Shown here one piece after another: positions 9,459-18,334 of a stretch of 64,000 nt of DNA. The notes beneath the pieces are model-generated. The model did no database searches and was not told where the DNA came from. It saw only the letters and a list, made by a program, of their open reading frames with translations. Every line of letters begins with the position of its first letter. Positions within the stretch are counted from its first letter, which is position 1. The position numbers and the translations under genes are program-made. Source of the DNA: Candidatus Thiodiazotropha sp. (ex Monitilora ramsayi) (lineage in GTDB: Bacteria; Pseudomonadota; Gammaproteobacteria; Chromatiales; Chromatiaceae); the NCBI GenBank assembly GCA_025655575.1, contig JAHXIP010000004.1:62001-126000 (forward strand), written 5' to 3'.

Positions 9459-9467
9459 TGGTATAAG
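9459..9467 (+). promoter_or_regulatory. 9-bp half-site shared with the cbbL operator
   Basis: TGGTATAAG here is identical to 1169-1177 in the cbbL dyad. It lies 57 bp upstream of the cbbQ2 ATG. The opposite arm is not recognisable. Confidence 0.35.
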
Positions 9468-9523
9468 ACCAGACCAGTTTTACTTTCGGTCTTTACTATA
9501 AAAACCTGCAATTTGGAGCGAAT

Positions 9524-10330
9524 ATGAGCGCCGAGATTGACCAGTACCTCATCACTCAGGAACCTTACTATCAGCCCCAGAATGATGAGATAGAACTCTA
9601 CGAGGCGGCTTATGCCGAACGCCTGCCTGTCATGATCAAAGGTCCTACCGGTTGCGGCAAATCCCGATTTGTTGAACACATGGCCTGGCATCTCGGCAAA
9701 CCCTTAATCACTGTCGCGTGTAACGAAGACATGACCGCTTCCGACCTGGTTGGTCGTTACCTGCTGGATGCCGATGGCACACGCTGGTTGGATGGCCCAT
9801 TAACCGTAGCCGCCCGCATTGGTGCCATCTGCTACCTGGATGAAGTGGTGGAGGCACGTCAGGACACTACAGTCGTTATCCACCCACTCACCGACCATCG
9901 GCGCACCTTACCCCTCGACAAGAAGGGTGAAGTGATCAACGCACATGAGGATTTTCAGCTAGTGATATCCTACAACCCTGGCTACCAAAGCCTGATGAAG
10001 GATCTCAAACAGTCTACCAAACAACGTTTTTCCGCCCTTGATTTCGACTATGCTCCAACAGCGCTGGAGGCCTCGATCATTGCCAAGGAGACCGGGATCG
10101 ATGAGGAAAATGCCGCCAAACTGGTGAAGATTGGCGAGACTGCCCGCAACCTCAAGGGCCATGGACTGGACGAAGGCATCTCAACCCGCCTGCTGGTCTA
10201 TGCGGCAAAACTGTTCAACCGCGGCATCAAACCGAGGGCTGCCTGCCGTATGGCACTGGTAAGGCCGATCACGGATGACCAGGATATTGTCGCCACGCTG
10301 GATCATGCTATCGAGGCGGTATTTGACTAG
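9524..10330 (+). CDS. cbbQ: CbbQ2, AAA+ RuBisCO activase motor (form II partner)
   Basis: 268 aa MoxR-type AAA+ ATPase, very similar along its length to the CbbQ at 3412. Walker A GPTGCGKS is at residues 40-47 and Walker B lies in [11 protein letters not shown]. Its place after cbbM makes it the form II-specific motor, as described for organisms with two QO pairs. A GGAG ribosome site (9515-9518) precedes the ATG. It is separated from cbbO2 by 144 bp containing an AT-rich repeat, unlike the tight spacing in the form I set. Confidence 0.94.
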   Translation: MSAEIDQYLITQEPYYQPQNDEIELYEAAYAERLPVMIKGPTGCGKSRFVEHMAWHLGKPLITVACNEDMTASDLVGRYLLDADGTRWLDGPLTVAARIGAICYLDEVVEARQDTTVVIHPLTDHRRTLPLDKKGEVINAHEDFQLVISYNPGYQSLMKDLKQSTKQRFSALDFDYAPTALEASIIAKETGIDEENAAKLVKIGETARNLKGHGLDEGISTRLLVYAAKLFNRGIKPRAACRMALVRPITDDQDIVATLDHAIEAVFD

Positions 10331-10350
10331 GCAACCTGCAGAGCAGGCTG

Positions 10351-10470
10351 CTAATTTTGAATTGTGAATATTGAATTTTGAATTAAATGTGCGCACATCG
10401 GGCACCCCTTTCATCATTCAGCAAACTCGAGAGAAGCGGCTTCCCAATTCATAGTTCAAGATCTAAAACT
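10351..10470. repeat. AT-rich dispersed repeat, copy 1 (cbbQ2-cbbO2 gap)
   Basis: The left part (about 10351-10386) consists of iterated TTGAATTTTGAATT / AATTGTGAAT words. The right part (about 10443-10470) carries CCAATTCATAGTTCAAG, a decayed inverse of the same words. The same organisation recurs at 47981-48105, indicating a small non-coding, MITE- or REP-like element with no coding capacity. Confidence 0.5.
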
Positions 10471-10474
10471 AACC

Positions 10475-12724
10475 ATGAATGAGACAACACTCACCACTCA
10501 ACAGGAAAAGCTCAGCTGCGGATTCGAGCAGATCGACCCGATTTTTCCCGATTGCATGGAACGGGCTGAAAGACTGCTGAGTCCAAAAGGTGTCGATGAG
10601 TTACTTGAAGGCGCCTCTTTAACCTGCAAGATCGGTCGAGGGGTAGAGCCGGTCATCGTATTTCTTGAAGAGATGCCTGAAGTCGCTGTAAGCGTCGGCG
10701 AAGCGATCATACCTCAAATATCGAAAACCGTGTGGAAGATCTCACGCAGCCCCAATGGCAAGGCGATTCTCCCTTTTCTGCAGATGCTCCCCGAGGCAAG
10801 CCGCCGACTGGGCAGTACAGAACTGTTGGAAAACTTCATTACCCTGCTACTCGATATGATGGAGCAGACGTCCGGCTCCATCCATGGCTTTCATACCACC
10901 ATACCCAGCCCTTCATTACCTGACCTGCTGAAAAAAATGCCCTATTTACTGAGTCAGCTCTCATGTGAAGGACTCAGCAACTGGATCGATTACGGGGTGC
11001 GCAACTACCGTACCCATCCTCAACGCCAGATCGACTACTTCAGCCTACAGTCGGCAGACAGCCGCGCTATTTTGCAGCGGGAACGGCATGGCACCCTGTT
11101 TGCAGACAATGAGCGTAAACTCGATCTCTATTTAAAGTCCCTGTGGCGCAATAAAGACCATTTTGTCCCCTACTCCGAAGGCTTTGACGAACTACGCAAA
11201 CCCATACCCTACTTCGACTCGCTGGGCATCCGCATTCCCGATGTCTATGATGATATGCACGGCATAACCGGCATCGATCGCTACCGCACACTGCTAGCCC
11301 ATGTTGCTGCTCACAAGAAGTGGACCACCCATGTGGTGGCAGATAATTTCAGCCCCTTTCAGCGTGCCGCCATCGAGCTCTTTGAAGATGCCCGGGTCGA
11401 TCTGCTGGCAACTCGCGAATACCCGGGGCTGCGTCATCAGTTACTGGCACTGCATCCTGTACCTGGTGAAAATGACTGTGATCCAGAGAAGCAGTCTTGT
11501 ATCCGACACCGCTTGGCGATGTTCTCTTATGCCGCTCTGAACCCCGACCACGGTTATACCAATCCCGATCTTCTGGAGTTCCTGGAGCGTTTTCATGCCT
11601 GCCTGGCTGACGGCCCTTCGAACACGCAAGAGATGGTCTCCCTCGCCATCTCCTACATCGCCCGTACTCGACGACAGGCGGACCTTGCCGCCAACGTCTA
11701 CTTCGCCGATACGGAAGTCAGCTATCGGGATGACAACCGCCATATGTGGATCTTTATCGAAGAGGGTGATGAAGAAGAGATGTTCGATGCGGAGCAGAAA
11801 CGCAAAACCTCTGATGAAGAGATAGAGGGCCTGCCGCCCCGCCACTACCCGGAGTGGGATTACAAAAGCAAGATCTACAATCCAGACTGGGTGAGCCTGT
11901 ATGAAAGTCTGCATCCTTCAGGCAACCCGGACAAGATCGATGATCTGCTGAACAAGCACCAGGCGCTGGCCAAACAGCTAAAACGCATGCTCGACCTGTT
12001 GAAACCCCAGCAGTATGTCCGTATCCGCTACCAGGAAGAAGGGAGTGAACTCGATCTGGACGTCGCCATTCGCTCACTCATTGAATATAAAAGCGGCACC
12101 CATCCCGACCCCCGTATCAATATGAGCCACCGCAATGACGGTCGCGATATAGCTGTCATGCTGTTGATCGACCTCTCTGAATCGGTGGACCAGGTTCCTG
12201 CTGGATGCCAACAATCGATTCTTGAACTTAGCCAAGAGGCAGTCTCCCTGCTCGGCTGGGCCATAGAACAATTGGGTGACAGCTTTGCCATCGCCGGTTT
12301 TTCTTCCAACACCCGACATGAAGTCCGCTATCAGCACATCAAGGGATATGGCGAACATTGGAATGACGAGGTCAAGGGACGTCTGTCAGCGATGCAGGCC
12401 GGTTGGTCAACCCGTATGGGGGCAGCCATTCGTCATTCAACCCACTATCTGAGTGCAAGACCCAGTGATAAAAAGCTGATGCTGATACTCACTGACGGCG
12501 AGCCCTCCGACATCGATGTCAACGATGATCGCCTGCTGATTGAGGATACTCGTAAGGCAGTTCAGGAGGCAGATCAAGAGGGCATCTATACCTATTGCAT
12601 CAATCTGGATCCCCACGCCGATGAATACGTCAGGGACATCTTTGGCAACCAGTTTACCGTTATCGACCGTGTTGAAAGACTACCGGAACAACTGCCAAAA
12701 CTCTTTATGGCATTGACGAAATAA
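10475..12724 (+). CDS. cbbO: CbbO2, von Willebrand A-domain RuBisCO activase adaptor (form II partner)
   Basis: 749 aa. It is collinear with the CbbO at 4239 but shorter and more diverged. A helical N-terminal region is followed by a vWA domain with MIDAS DLSES starting at Asp566 and an LILTDGEPSD segment. Highly conserved islands between the copies include ILQRERHGTLF, ELFEDARV and RYQEEGSELDL. It should tether CbbQ2 to form II RuBisCO. An AT-rich repeat separates it from cbbQ2, but no terminator is seen, so the pair is probably still co-transcribed. Confidence 0.92.
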   Translation: MNETTLTTQQEKLSCGFEQIDPIFPDCMERAERLLSPKGVDELLEGASLTCKIGRGVEPVIVFLEEMPEVAVSVGEAIIPQISKTVWKISRSPNGKAILPFLQMLPEASRRLGSTELLENFITLLLDMMEQTSGSIHGFHTTIPSPSLPDLLKKMPYLLSQLSCEGLSNWIDYGVRNYRTHPQRQIDYFSLQSADSRAILQRERHGTLFADNERKLDLYLKSLWRNKDHFVPYSEGFDELRKPIPYFDSLGIRIPDVYDDMHGITGIDRYRTLLAHVAAHKKWTTHVVADNFSPFQRAAIELFEDARVDLLATREYPGLRHQLLALHPVPGENDCDPEKQSCIRHRLAMFSYAALNPDHGYTNPDLLEFLERFHACLADGPSNTQEMVSLAISYIARTRRQADLAANVYFADTEVSYRDDNRHMWIFIEEGDEEEMFDAEQKRKTSDEEIEGLPPRHYPEWDYKSKIYNPDWVSLYESLHPSGNPDKIDDLLNKHQALAKQLKRMLDLLKPQQYVRIRYQEEGSELDLDVAIRSLIEYKSGTHPDPRINMSHRNDGRDIAVMLLIDLSESVDQVPAGCQQSILELSQEAVSLLGWAIEQLGDSFAIAGFSSNTRHEVRYQHIKGYGEHWNDEVKGRLSAMQAGWSTRMGAAIRHSTHYLSARPSDKKLMLILTDGEPSDIDVNDDRLLIEDTRKAVQEADQEGIYTYCINLDPHADEYVRDIFGNQFTVIDRVERLPEQLPKLFMALTK

Positions 12725-12805
12725 CCACGCCTTCCAAATAGCGCCGCCAGTAATGACACAGATATTTTATGGTTTATATAAAGATCTGAAAATAGCCTAA
12801 AGATT

Positions 12806-12834
12806 TTCGCTGATCCTTTTTATGCATGTATAAT
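12806..12834 (+). promoter_or_regulatory. promoter candidate for the DAHP synthase gene
   Basis: Perfect -10 TATAAT (12829-12834), with a poor -35 TTCGCT (12806-12811) 17 bp upstream. The leader is about 27 nt and has no obvious ribosome site. Confidence 0.5.
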
Positions 12835-12868
12835 CGATTGTTTTTCAGACACTAGCAGTCTTTACCGC

Positions 12869-13924
12869 ATGAAACAGACCGACGACCTACGAATCAAGGC
12901 CATAAAAGAGCTAAGTCCGCCTGCTCAGCTCCACCAGGAACTCCCAATTTCCGAAGATGCCGCAAACACGGTCTGTGACACCAGAAATGCGATTCACCGC
13001 ATCCTGCATGGTGAAGATGATCGTTTGCTGGTCATCATCGGCCCCTGCTCAGTACACGACCCTGAAGCGGCTATGGACTATGCCAGGCGTTTGCAGCCGC
13101 TGCGTGAAGCGCTTAAAGACGATTTAGAGATCGTGATGCGTGTCTACTTCGAAAAGCCCCGCACTACCGTAGGTTGGAAGGGTTTGATAAACGATCCAAC
13201 TCTGGACGACCAGTTTGAAATCAACGAAGGACTCAGGCTGGCACGCAAGCTGTTGCTTGACATTAATAATCTCGGGATACCGGCAGGCACTGAATATCTC
13301 GACCTGATCAGCCCGCAATATATTGCCGACCTCATCAGCTGGGGCGCCATCGGTGCACGCACCACAGAGAGTCAGGCACACAGAGAACTGGCATCCGGAC
13401 TCTCCTGTCCGGTTGGTTTCAAGAATGCCACCAATGGCAGTATGCGTGTTGCACTAGACGCTATTCGCTCCTCTTCCCGTCCTCACCATTTTTTATCCGT
13501 CACGAAAGAGGGACGATCAGCCATCTTCTCTACCCATGGAAATCAGGACTGTCATGTCATTCTGCGGGGTGGGAGCCGACCCAATTATGACTCAGAGAGT
13601 ATCAATATAGCCGCTGAAGAGATGGAGAGTAATGGCCTCAAGCCAAGTTTAATGGTCGACTTCAGCCATGCTAATAGTCGCAAGCAGCATGCTCGCCAAC
13701 TACTGGTTGGGCGTGACATAGCCAGTCAGATTGCCCGTGGAGACCAACGCATCATGGGCGCCATGATTGAGAGTTTCATCACTGCGGGACGACAGGATCG
13801 GGTTGAAGGTCAATCACTGACCTACGGACAGAGCATCACAGATGCATGCATCGGTTGGGATGATAGTGCACCACTACTGGAGGACCTGGCAGATGCAGTC
13901 CGGAGCCGGAGACTGGCAAGCTGA
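12869..13924 (+). CDS. aroG: 3-deoxy-7-phosphoheptulonate (DAHP) synthase, class I
   Basis: 351 aa, matching the AroF/AroG/AroH family. It condenses PEP and erythrose-4-phosphate, the first step of the shikimate pathway. Visible signatures are IIGPCSVHD near residue 55, the MRVYFEKPRTTVGWKG segment, GARTTESQ and DFSHANSRKQ near the C-terminus. Which amino acid feeds back on it cannot be told from sequence alone, so the symbol is nominal. It stands alone between cbbO2 and the FimX-like gene, with its own -10. Confidence 0.92.
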   Translation: MKQTDDLRIKAIKELSPPAQLHQELPISEDAANTVCDTRNAIHRILHGEDDRLLVIIGPCSVHDPEAAMDYARRLQPLREALKDDLEIVMRVYFEKPRTTVGWKGLINDPTLDDQFEINEGLRLARKLLLDINNLGIPAGTEYLDLISPQYIADLISWGAIGARTTESQAHRELASGLSCPVGFKNATNGSMRVALDAIRSSSRPHHFLSVTKEGRSAIFSTHGNQDCHVILRGGSRPNYDSESINIAAEEMESNGLKPSLMVDFSHANSRKQHARQLLVGRDIASQIARGDQRIMGAMIESFITAGRQDRVEGQSLTYGQSITDACIGWDDSAPLLEDLADAVRSRRLAS

Positions 13925-14096
13925 CTTGTACGGTATAGATGCTAGATTGCCGTGCATTTTTGTAGCAGCCCACAAAACGGATGTCATCGATAAGCTATCA
14001 TGAAAGAAGCCCTAATTAAGGTGTACCTTGGCAAGCAAGCCGAGACAGATTGAGCCCCCCATGAGTCTGTCAGCAGAAACTACAGGATAAAACTGA

Positions 14097-16187
14097 ATGT
14101 CCGACGAAGCCATTGAGTTACTGGTCATCGGCAATTCGACGCCAGAAATAGAAGCCTATCTGGACCACCTAAGAAACTCCGGATTCGCGGCACACGCCAC
14201 GCAGATCGAGCACGACGCCGATTTGTTGGGTAATACACTAAAAGCACATAGAGATCTCGACATTCTGATCTACACGATCGGTGCTGATGAATTAGGATCG
14301 AGTCAGCTTTTCGCAGTACTGAGCGCGATCAACCCTACCCTCCCTGTTATCGCTGTAGCTGAGACCATTGATGAGCCACAACGCGTGGAACTGATGCGCA
14401 ATGGTGCAGCAGATCTGATCCCATTTAACGAGTACCCTCACATCACACAAGCCATTCTGAGAGAGTACAGACATCTGCGCACAGTCAGACGCCTTCAACA
14501 CGTTGAACGGCAATTCCTAGAGGCAGAGGAACGCTGTAATGCACTGACCGAGAACTCCCGCGATGCCATTGCCTATGTACACGAAGGCATGCATGTCACG
14601 GCAAACCGAGCCTATCTAGAGCTTTTTGGCTTGGCCGGCGAAGATGAAATCGATGGGTTGCCCATCATGGATATGATTGCCCCGTCGGAGCATAAATCTT
14701 TCAAGAAGTTGTTGCGTCAACTCAGTACAGATGCAGGACACAGTGCTGAGCTGAAGACAAAATGTCTTCGCGGTGATGGTAAAGAGTTCAATGCCGAGCT
14801 CCATTTCACACCTGCAAGTATCGAGGGAGAACCTTGTACCCAGGTAGTAATTCATGATCAATCCGTCTCTCGAGAAGTTGAAGAAAAACTCAGGCTACTT
14901 AGTACGCAGGATGTACAAACCGGCCTCTACAACCGGCAATATTTTCTCAGCCTTCTGGATGACGAAACAAGAGATCAATGCAATCGCGGCAGAAATAAAC
15001 AAACCCTTTTTTATGTCACGCTGGATAACTTTAGCGAGATACGGAACAAGACAGGTATCAAGGCAAGCGATACCCTGCTACTGGAGATCGCCAGATTACT
15101 CAAAGGTGCTCTGGGCAGTGAGGATATGCTTGCCCGCTTTGGAGATCACACCTTCACATTCCTTGCGCCTGGCAACGATGCAGGCACAGCAAGCAAGCGC
15201 GCAAAAAAAATATGCAAGGCCGTAGCAAAGCATACCTACTCAAATGGAGATAAATCCCTCAAGCCCACCTGTAGTATCGGTATTGCCTTTACTTCCAACG
15301 ACATCAGTAGCGGTCATGAGTTTGTTACCCTTGCGTATAACGCATGCGAGACTGCACGCAACGAAGGCTCCAACCTATTCTCACTGGCGACGGAGAAAAC
15401 AAATAACGAAAGTACGGAATCCGCTTCTGAAGCAGATTTAAGTCATCTGATACGTTTTGCCCTGGACAACGATCTGTTTCAACTTGTATTTCAACCTATC
15501 GTTAGCCTGCATGGAGACACCCGCGAGAACTATGCCGTCACACTGCGACTGATGGATGAAAAACAGGAAGAGATACAGCCGGATCATTTCATGAACCAGG
15601 CTGCTTTGATGGGTAAAACACAGGAGATTGATCGTTGGGTTATCCGTCGAGCCATTGCTGAATTATCCAATCAGCGGAAACAGGGACAAAAGATCAACTT
15701 CTTTATCAATATCTCTGGTGCATCGTTGGAAGACGATTCGTTACTGCTTTATATCTGCGACTGCTTGCGGGACTATGAGGCCAAGGGTCCATGGGTCACA
15801 TTCCAGTGCAGGGACAGCGATGCAAGAAGCCACATGCAGCACCTAGAAAAGCTCTCTGATGGACTGAAAAAGATCAAGTGCAAGCTCTGCATTGATCACT
15901 TCGGGTTGGCAAAAAAACCGGAAGCCATTCTCTCTGGAAATTTGCCCCTAGACTATGTTCAGTTCGCCCCCTCCTTCCTGGATGGACTCTCTGAAAACCA
16001 AGACAAACAGGACACACTGAACCAACTGAATGAGCTGATTCAAGGTCAGAACATTAAGACCATTGCTTCAGGCGTGGAAGAGGCTAGCAATCTAGCCATT
16101 CTCTGGACCATCGGGGTGAACTACATCCGGGGCTATTTCATTCAGGAACCCACCCAGACAATCAACTACGATTTCCCAGGGGAGTAG
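14097..16187 (+). CDS. fimX: FimX-like REC-PAS-GGDEF-EAL protein with degenerate catalytic motifs
   Basis: 696 aa, close to Pseudomonas FimX in length and order: REC-like domain (about 1-120), PAS (about 145-265), GGDEF (about 275-430) and EAL (about 450-690). The GGDEF signature has become FGDHT and the EAL signature AVT (in NYAVTLRL), so neither cyclase nor phosphodiesterase activity is expected. FimX proteins bind c-di-GMP through the degenerate EAL domain and promote type IV pilus assembly at low c-di-GMP (established for the family). No pilus genes lie in the window. Function by architecture, moderately sure. Confidence 0.8.
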   Translation: MSDEAIELLVIGNSTPEIEAYLDHLRNSGFAAHATQIEHDADLLGNTLKAHRDLDILIYTIGADELGSSQLFAVLSAINPTLPVIAVAETIDEPQRVELMRNGAADLIPFNEYPHITQAILREYRHLRTVRRLQHVERQFLEAEERCNALTENSRDAIAYVHEGMHVTANRAYLELFGLAGEDEIDGLPIMDMIAPSEHKSFKKLLRQLSTDAGHSAELKTKCLRGDGKEFNAELHFTPASIEGEPCTQVVIHDQSVSREVEEKLRLLSTQDVQTGLYNRQYFLSLLDDETRDQCNRGRNKQTLFYVTLDNFSEIRNKTGIKASDTLLLEIARLLKGALGSEDMLARFGDHTFTFLAPGNDAGTASKRAKKICKAVAKHTYSNGDKSLKPTCSIGIAFTSNDISSGHEFVTLAYNACETARNEGSNLFSLATEKTNNESTESASEADLSHLIRFALDNDLFQLVFQPIVSLHGDTRENYAVTLRLMDEKQEEIQPDHFMNQAALMGKTQEIDRWVIRRAIAELSNQRKQGQKINFFINISGASLEDDSLLLYICDCLRDYEAKGPWVTFQCRDSDARSHMQHLEKLSDGLKKIKCKLCIDHFGLAKKPEAILSGNLPLDYVQFAPSFLDGLSENQDKQDTLNQLNELIQGQNIKTIASGVEEASNLAILWTIGVNYIRGYFIQEPTQTINYDFPGE

Positions 16188-16213
16188 CTCGTATAGCGTC
16201 CTTAACTATATTC

Positions 16214-16735
16214 CTACCAGGGGACGAAATTATTCCACATGGACATAGGACGGGAAACATCACGAATATTGTGATTCATCCCACGCATGTCGCGCTGGAT
16301 ATAGTGTGTAGAGACAGTCATCGCCTTCATCGACTCCTCCATGGCATCCATACTGGTCAACATTGGCTCGAGGGTTCTCACATCCTGCGCCATGGAATCG
16401 ACACTCACAGCCATGGTACGAACATTCGCCGAGAGCTGTCCGACGCTGTCAGTCATGGTTCTAACGCTACTCGACATGAGACTCATATTTGAGTCGACGC
16501 TTTTGGCAAGAAAGTGGACATCTTTAGCAAGACTGAAGATCAGATAGAATCCATATGCCGCCAGGAGAATAAAGGCAAATAGGGAGGGGTAAACAATCAA
16601 CTCCCAGCGCCGGGCGCTGGTCTCGAACGCCATTGACAGGCGGTCCATAGAGTTCTGGTTGTCTTTGATTTCTACGCCTTCTTTATTTTCATCAGTTGGG
16701 TCGTTTTGCTGTTCTAGTTTTTTTGTGTCTGTCAT
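16214..16735 (-). CDS. membrane-anchored heptad-repeat protein, copy 1
   Basis: 173 aa. A charged cytoplasmic N-terminus (1-45) and one membrane span (about 46-69) are followed by an extracytoplasmic run of heptads from about residue 87, of the type M-x-x-x-V-x-x (MSSSVRT, MTDSVGQ, LSANVRT, MAVSVDS, MAQDVRT). It ends in a SRPM...NNFVPW tail. It aligns without gaps through the membrane region with the protein at 32595: RWE at 43-45, YP at 49-50 and GFYLI at 62-66 in both. No family recognised. It converges on the FimX-like gene. Confidence 0.8.
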   Translation of the reverse strand: MTDTKKLEQQNDPTDENKEGVEIKDNQNSMDRLSMAFETSARRWELIVYPSLFAFILLAAYGFYLIFSLAKDVHFLAKSVDSNMSLMSSSVRTMTDSVGQLSANVRTMAVSVDSMAQDVRTLEPMLTSMDAMEESMKAMTVSTHYIQRDMRGMNHNIRDVSRPMSMWNNFVPW

Positions 16736-16781
16736 GCCAATGAAGACCTGAGTGGCACCTGTCCGTTACAGGTAACTTTAT

Positions 16782-16809
16782 ATTCTAGCATATTGACAAA
16801 CCTCCACAA
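16782..16809 (-). promoter_or_regulatory. sigma-70-like promoter for the heptad-repeat gene
   Basis: On the minus strand, TTGTGG (16804-16809), 16 bp, TAGAAT (16782-16787), about 47 bp upstream of the ATG. Confidence 0.45.
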
Positions 16810-16863
16810 TCCACGCCCTTTTCGTTGATAACAACCTGTTGGCCTTCCTATTGGGAACCACAT

Positions 16864-16892
16864 AAAAAAAGCCAGGCATTCGCCTGGCTTTT
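16864..16892 (-). terminator. terminator of the DUF302 gene
   Basis: AAAAGCCAGGC, 4-nt loop, GCCTGGCTTTT, followed on the minus strand by more T. It begins about 24 nt beyond the stop at 16916. Confidence 0.9.
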
Positions 16893-16915
16893 AAATACAA
16901 TTCAAACAGTTAGAG

Positions 16916-17494
16916 TTAGAACTCTCCAGTCGCACCCCGGTTCATGATATCAAGGATGTACTCTTTGACCTTGATCGCTTCCTCCTTAAGATCAGGCGGC
17001 AAGGGGGTTCCTCCATAGATCATCATGTCCATATTGAGCGTCGTTAGCCAGAGCTTGCCTGTTTTATCCTCAATGAGGGTAATCCGGCATGGCAGATAGG
17101 CTGAATAGGCATCAGAGTAATCGAGCATTTTAGCCGCAGTCAGAGAGTTACAGAAAAGGTAGATTTTAACAAATCGGTAGGACCCACCCATTTTTGCCTC
17201 AATATCCTTAGAGAGCGGAAGTTCGCCGACGTTGGACATATTGTGTTCATTGGCGACAAACTTCATGGTCTCTTCAACCTCTTCGGGAGAGAGATCCTCA
17301 TTCACCTGGACTTTCCAAATGCTGGCCTCAGCTGCACTCTGAGTCTCCATCAGAGAACCGGCAAATTCCGCAAATACCCCGCCAGCATCAGGATCAAAAC
17401 CGTCAATTGATTTATTGAATTTCACATAGGCACCGGCAATGGCAATAACAGCCAGAAATCCGATAAGCGCAAAAATATTCTTGATAAACCCCAT
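16916..17494 (-). CDS. DUF302 family protein, membrane-anchored
   Basis: 192 aa from ATG 17494, chosen because GGAG lies 9 nt upstream. An in-frame TTG at 17506 is less likely. One N-terminal membrane segment (about residues 2-23, FIKNIFALIGFLAVIAIAGAYV) is followed by a DUF302/TT1751-like domain. The domain shows the family's FCNSLTAAKML and AYLPCRITLIED segments, including their two cysteines. DUF302 proteins are common in sulfur and nitrogen oxidisers, but their biochemical role is unknown. Its own terminator makes it a single-gene unit. Confidence 0.8.
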   Translation of the reverse strand: MGFIKNIFALIGFLAVIAIAGAYVKFNKSIDGFDPDAGGVFAEFAGSLMETQSAAEASIWKVQVNEDLSPEEVEETMKFVANEHNMSNVGELPLSKDIEAKMGGSYRFVKIYLFCNSLTAAKMLDYSDAYSAYLPCRITLIEDKTGKLWLTTLNMDMMIYGGTPLPPDLKEEAIKVKEYILDIMNRGATGEF

Positions 17495-17630
17495 CTCTCT
17501 CTCCAACGAATGTAATGATTATTTCTCTAGCGAGTTCGAATGCCACCTACATACCGGCATCCACTTTCCCACTGCACAGGTAACAATACAGCCAACCATT
17601 AACGTCTCTTTTCGAACACTGTTTACCAGT

Positions 17631-18266
17631 CTACTGGCTGATATAGTCAGGATAGAGCGCAGCCGTCAACGCATAAAATTCCTTGCTACCCTTCCCTCTG
17701 GGGTCCAGCTCATAAACCGCCAGGCCCTCGCTGAATGAGCGGCGAAACACAGTTCTTTGACAGAGCCGGTGCTTAATAAAGCGAATACCCGGCAGAGACA
17801 CAAGCGCTGCCGCGGCCTCATCCGACTCCCGAATTGCATGATGCGTATCCGCTCGATTGATAAAGGCCAGGAGCTCCGGGCGCTCACCATCCAATGCGTC
17901 ATCAAGAAACTGCAGAAATCGTTGTGTTGACCAAATATCCGCCTGGGAAGGAGGGACAGGTATCACGACCCTGTCAGCAAGCGCCAGCGCCAGTTTCATG
18001 GATTCTATATCTGATGTACCGACATCGATGAGAACCTCGTCATACCCCTTGAGTTTCTTACGTGACAGGGTTGAAATGTCTTTGAGTGTAAGGAAGGGTT
18101 CATAGCCTTCTTCAGTTCTCACTTCTGCAACATCGCTCAATGTTGCCTGTGGATCTGCATCGACCACTAACACCTCAGCCTCCGCCATCTCCAACCAAAC
18201 GGCCAGATTGAAAGTCACCGTACTTTTGCCCGAGCCTCCTTTCAAACTACCGATAACCGTAATCAT
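17631..18266 (-). CDS. orphan ParA/MinD-type ATPase
   Basis: 211 aa with the deviant Walker A KGGSGKST at residues 9-16 and a VVDADPQATLSD switch region. ParA-family ATPases position plasmids, chromosomes, chemoreceptor arrays or other cargo. No ParB-like partner or cargo gene is adjacent, and it is too short for the chromosomal Soj type, so it fits the small orphan ParA group. Neighbours are a DUF302 gene downstream and a secreted YRFRP-motif gene upstream. Cargo unknown. Confidence 0.82.
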   Translation of the reverse strand: MITVIGSLKGGSGKSTVTFNLAVWLEMAEAEVLVVDADPQATLSDVAEVRTEEGYEPFLTLKDISTLSRKKLKGYDEVLIDVGTSDIESMKLALALADRVVIPVPPSQADIWSTQRFLQFLDDALDGERPELLAFINRADTHHAIRESDEAAAALVSLPGIRFIKHRLCQRTVFRRSFSEGLAVYELDPRGKGSKEFYALTAALYPDYISQ

Positions 18267-18334
18267 ACACTCCCCTTTATATTCTTATTAACCCAACAGC
18301 CTAATATATCGTGTTCAGCCAAAGTGTACCGGCC

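Noticed and set aside
17495..17506. TTG start for the DUF302 protein
   Set aside because: It would bury the GGAG ribosome site that serves ATG 17494.
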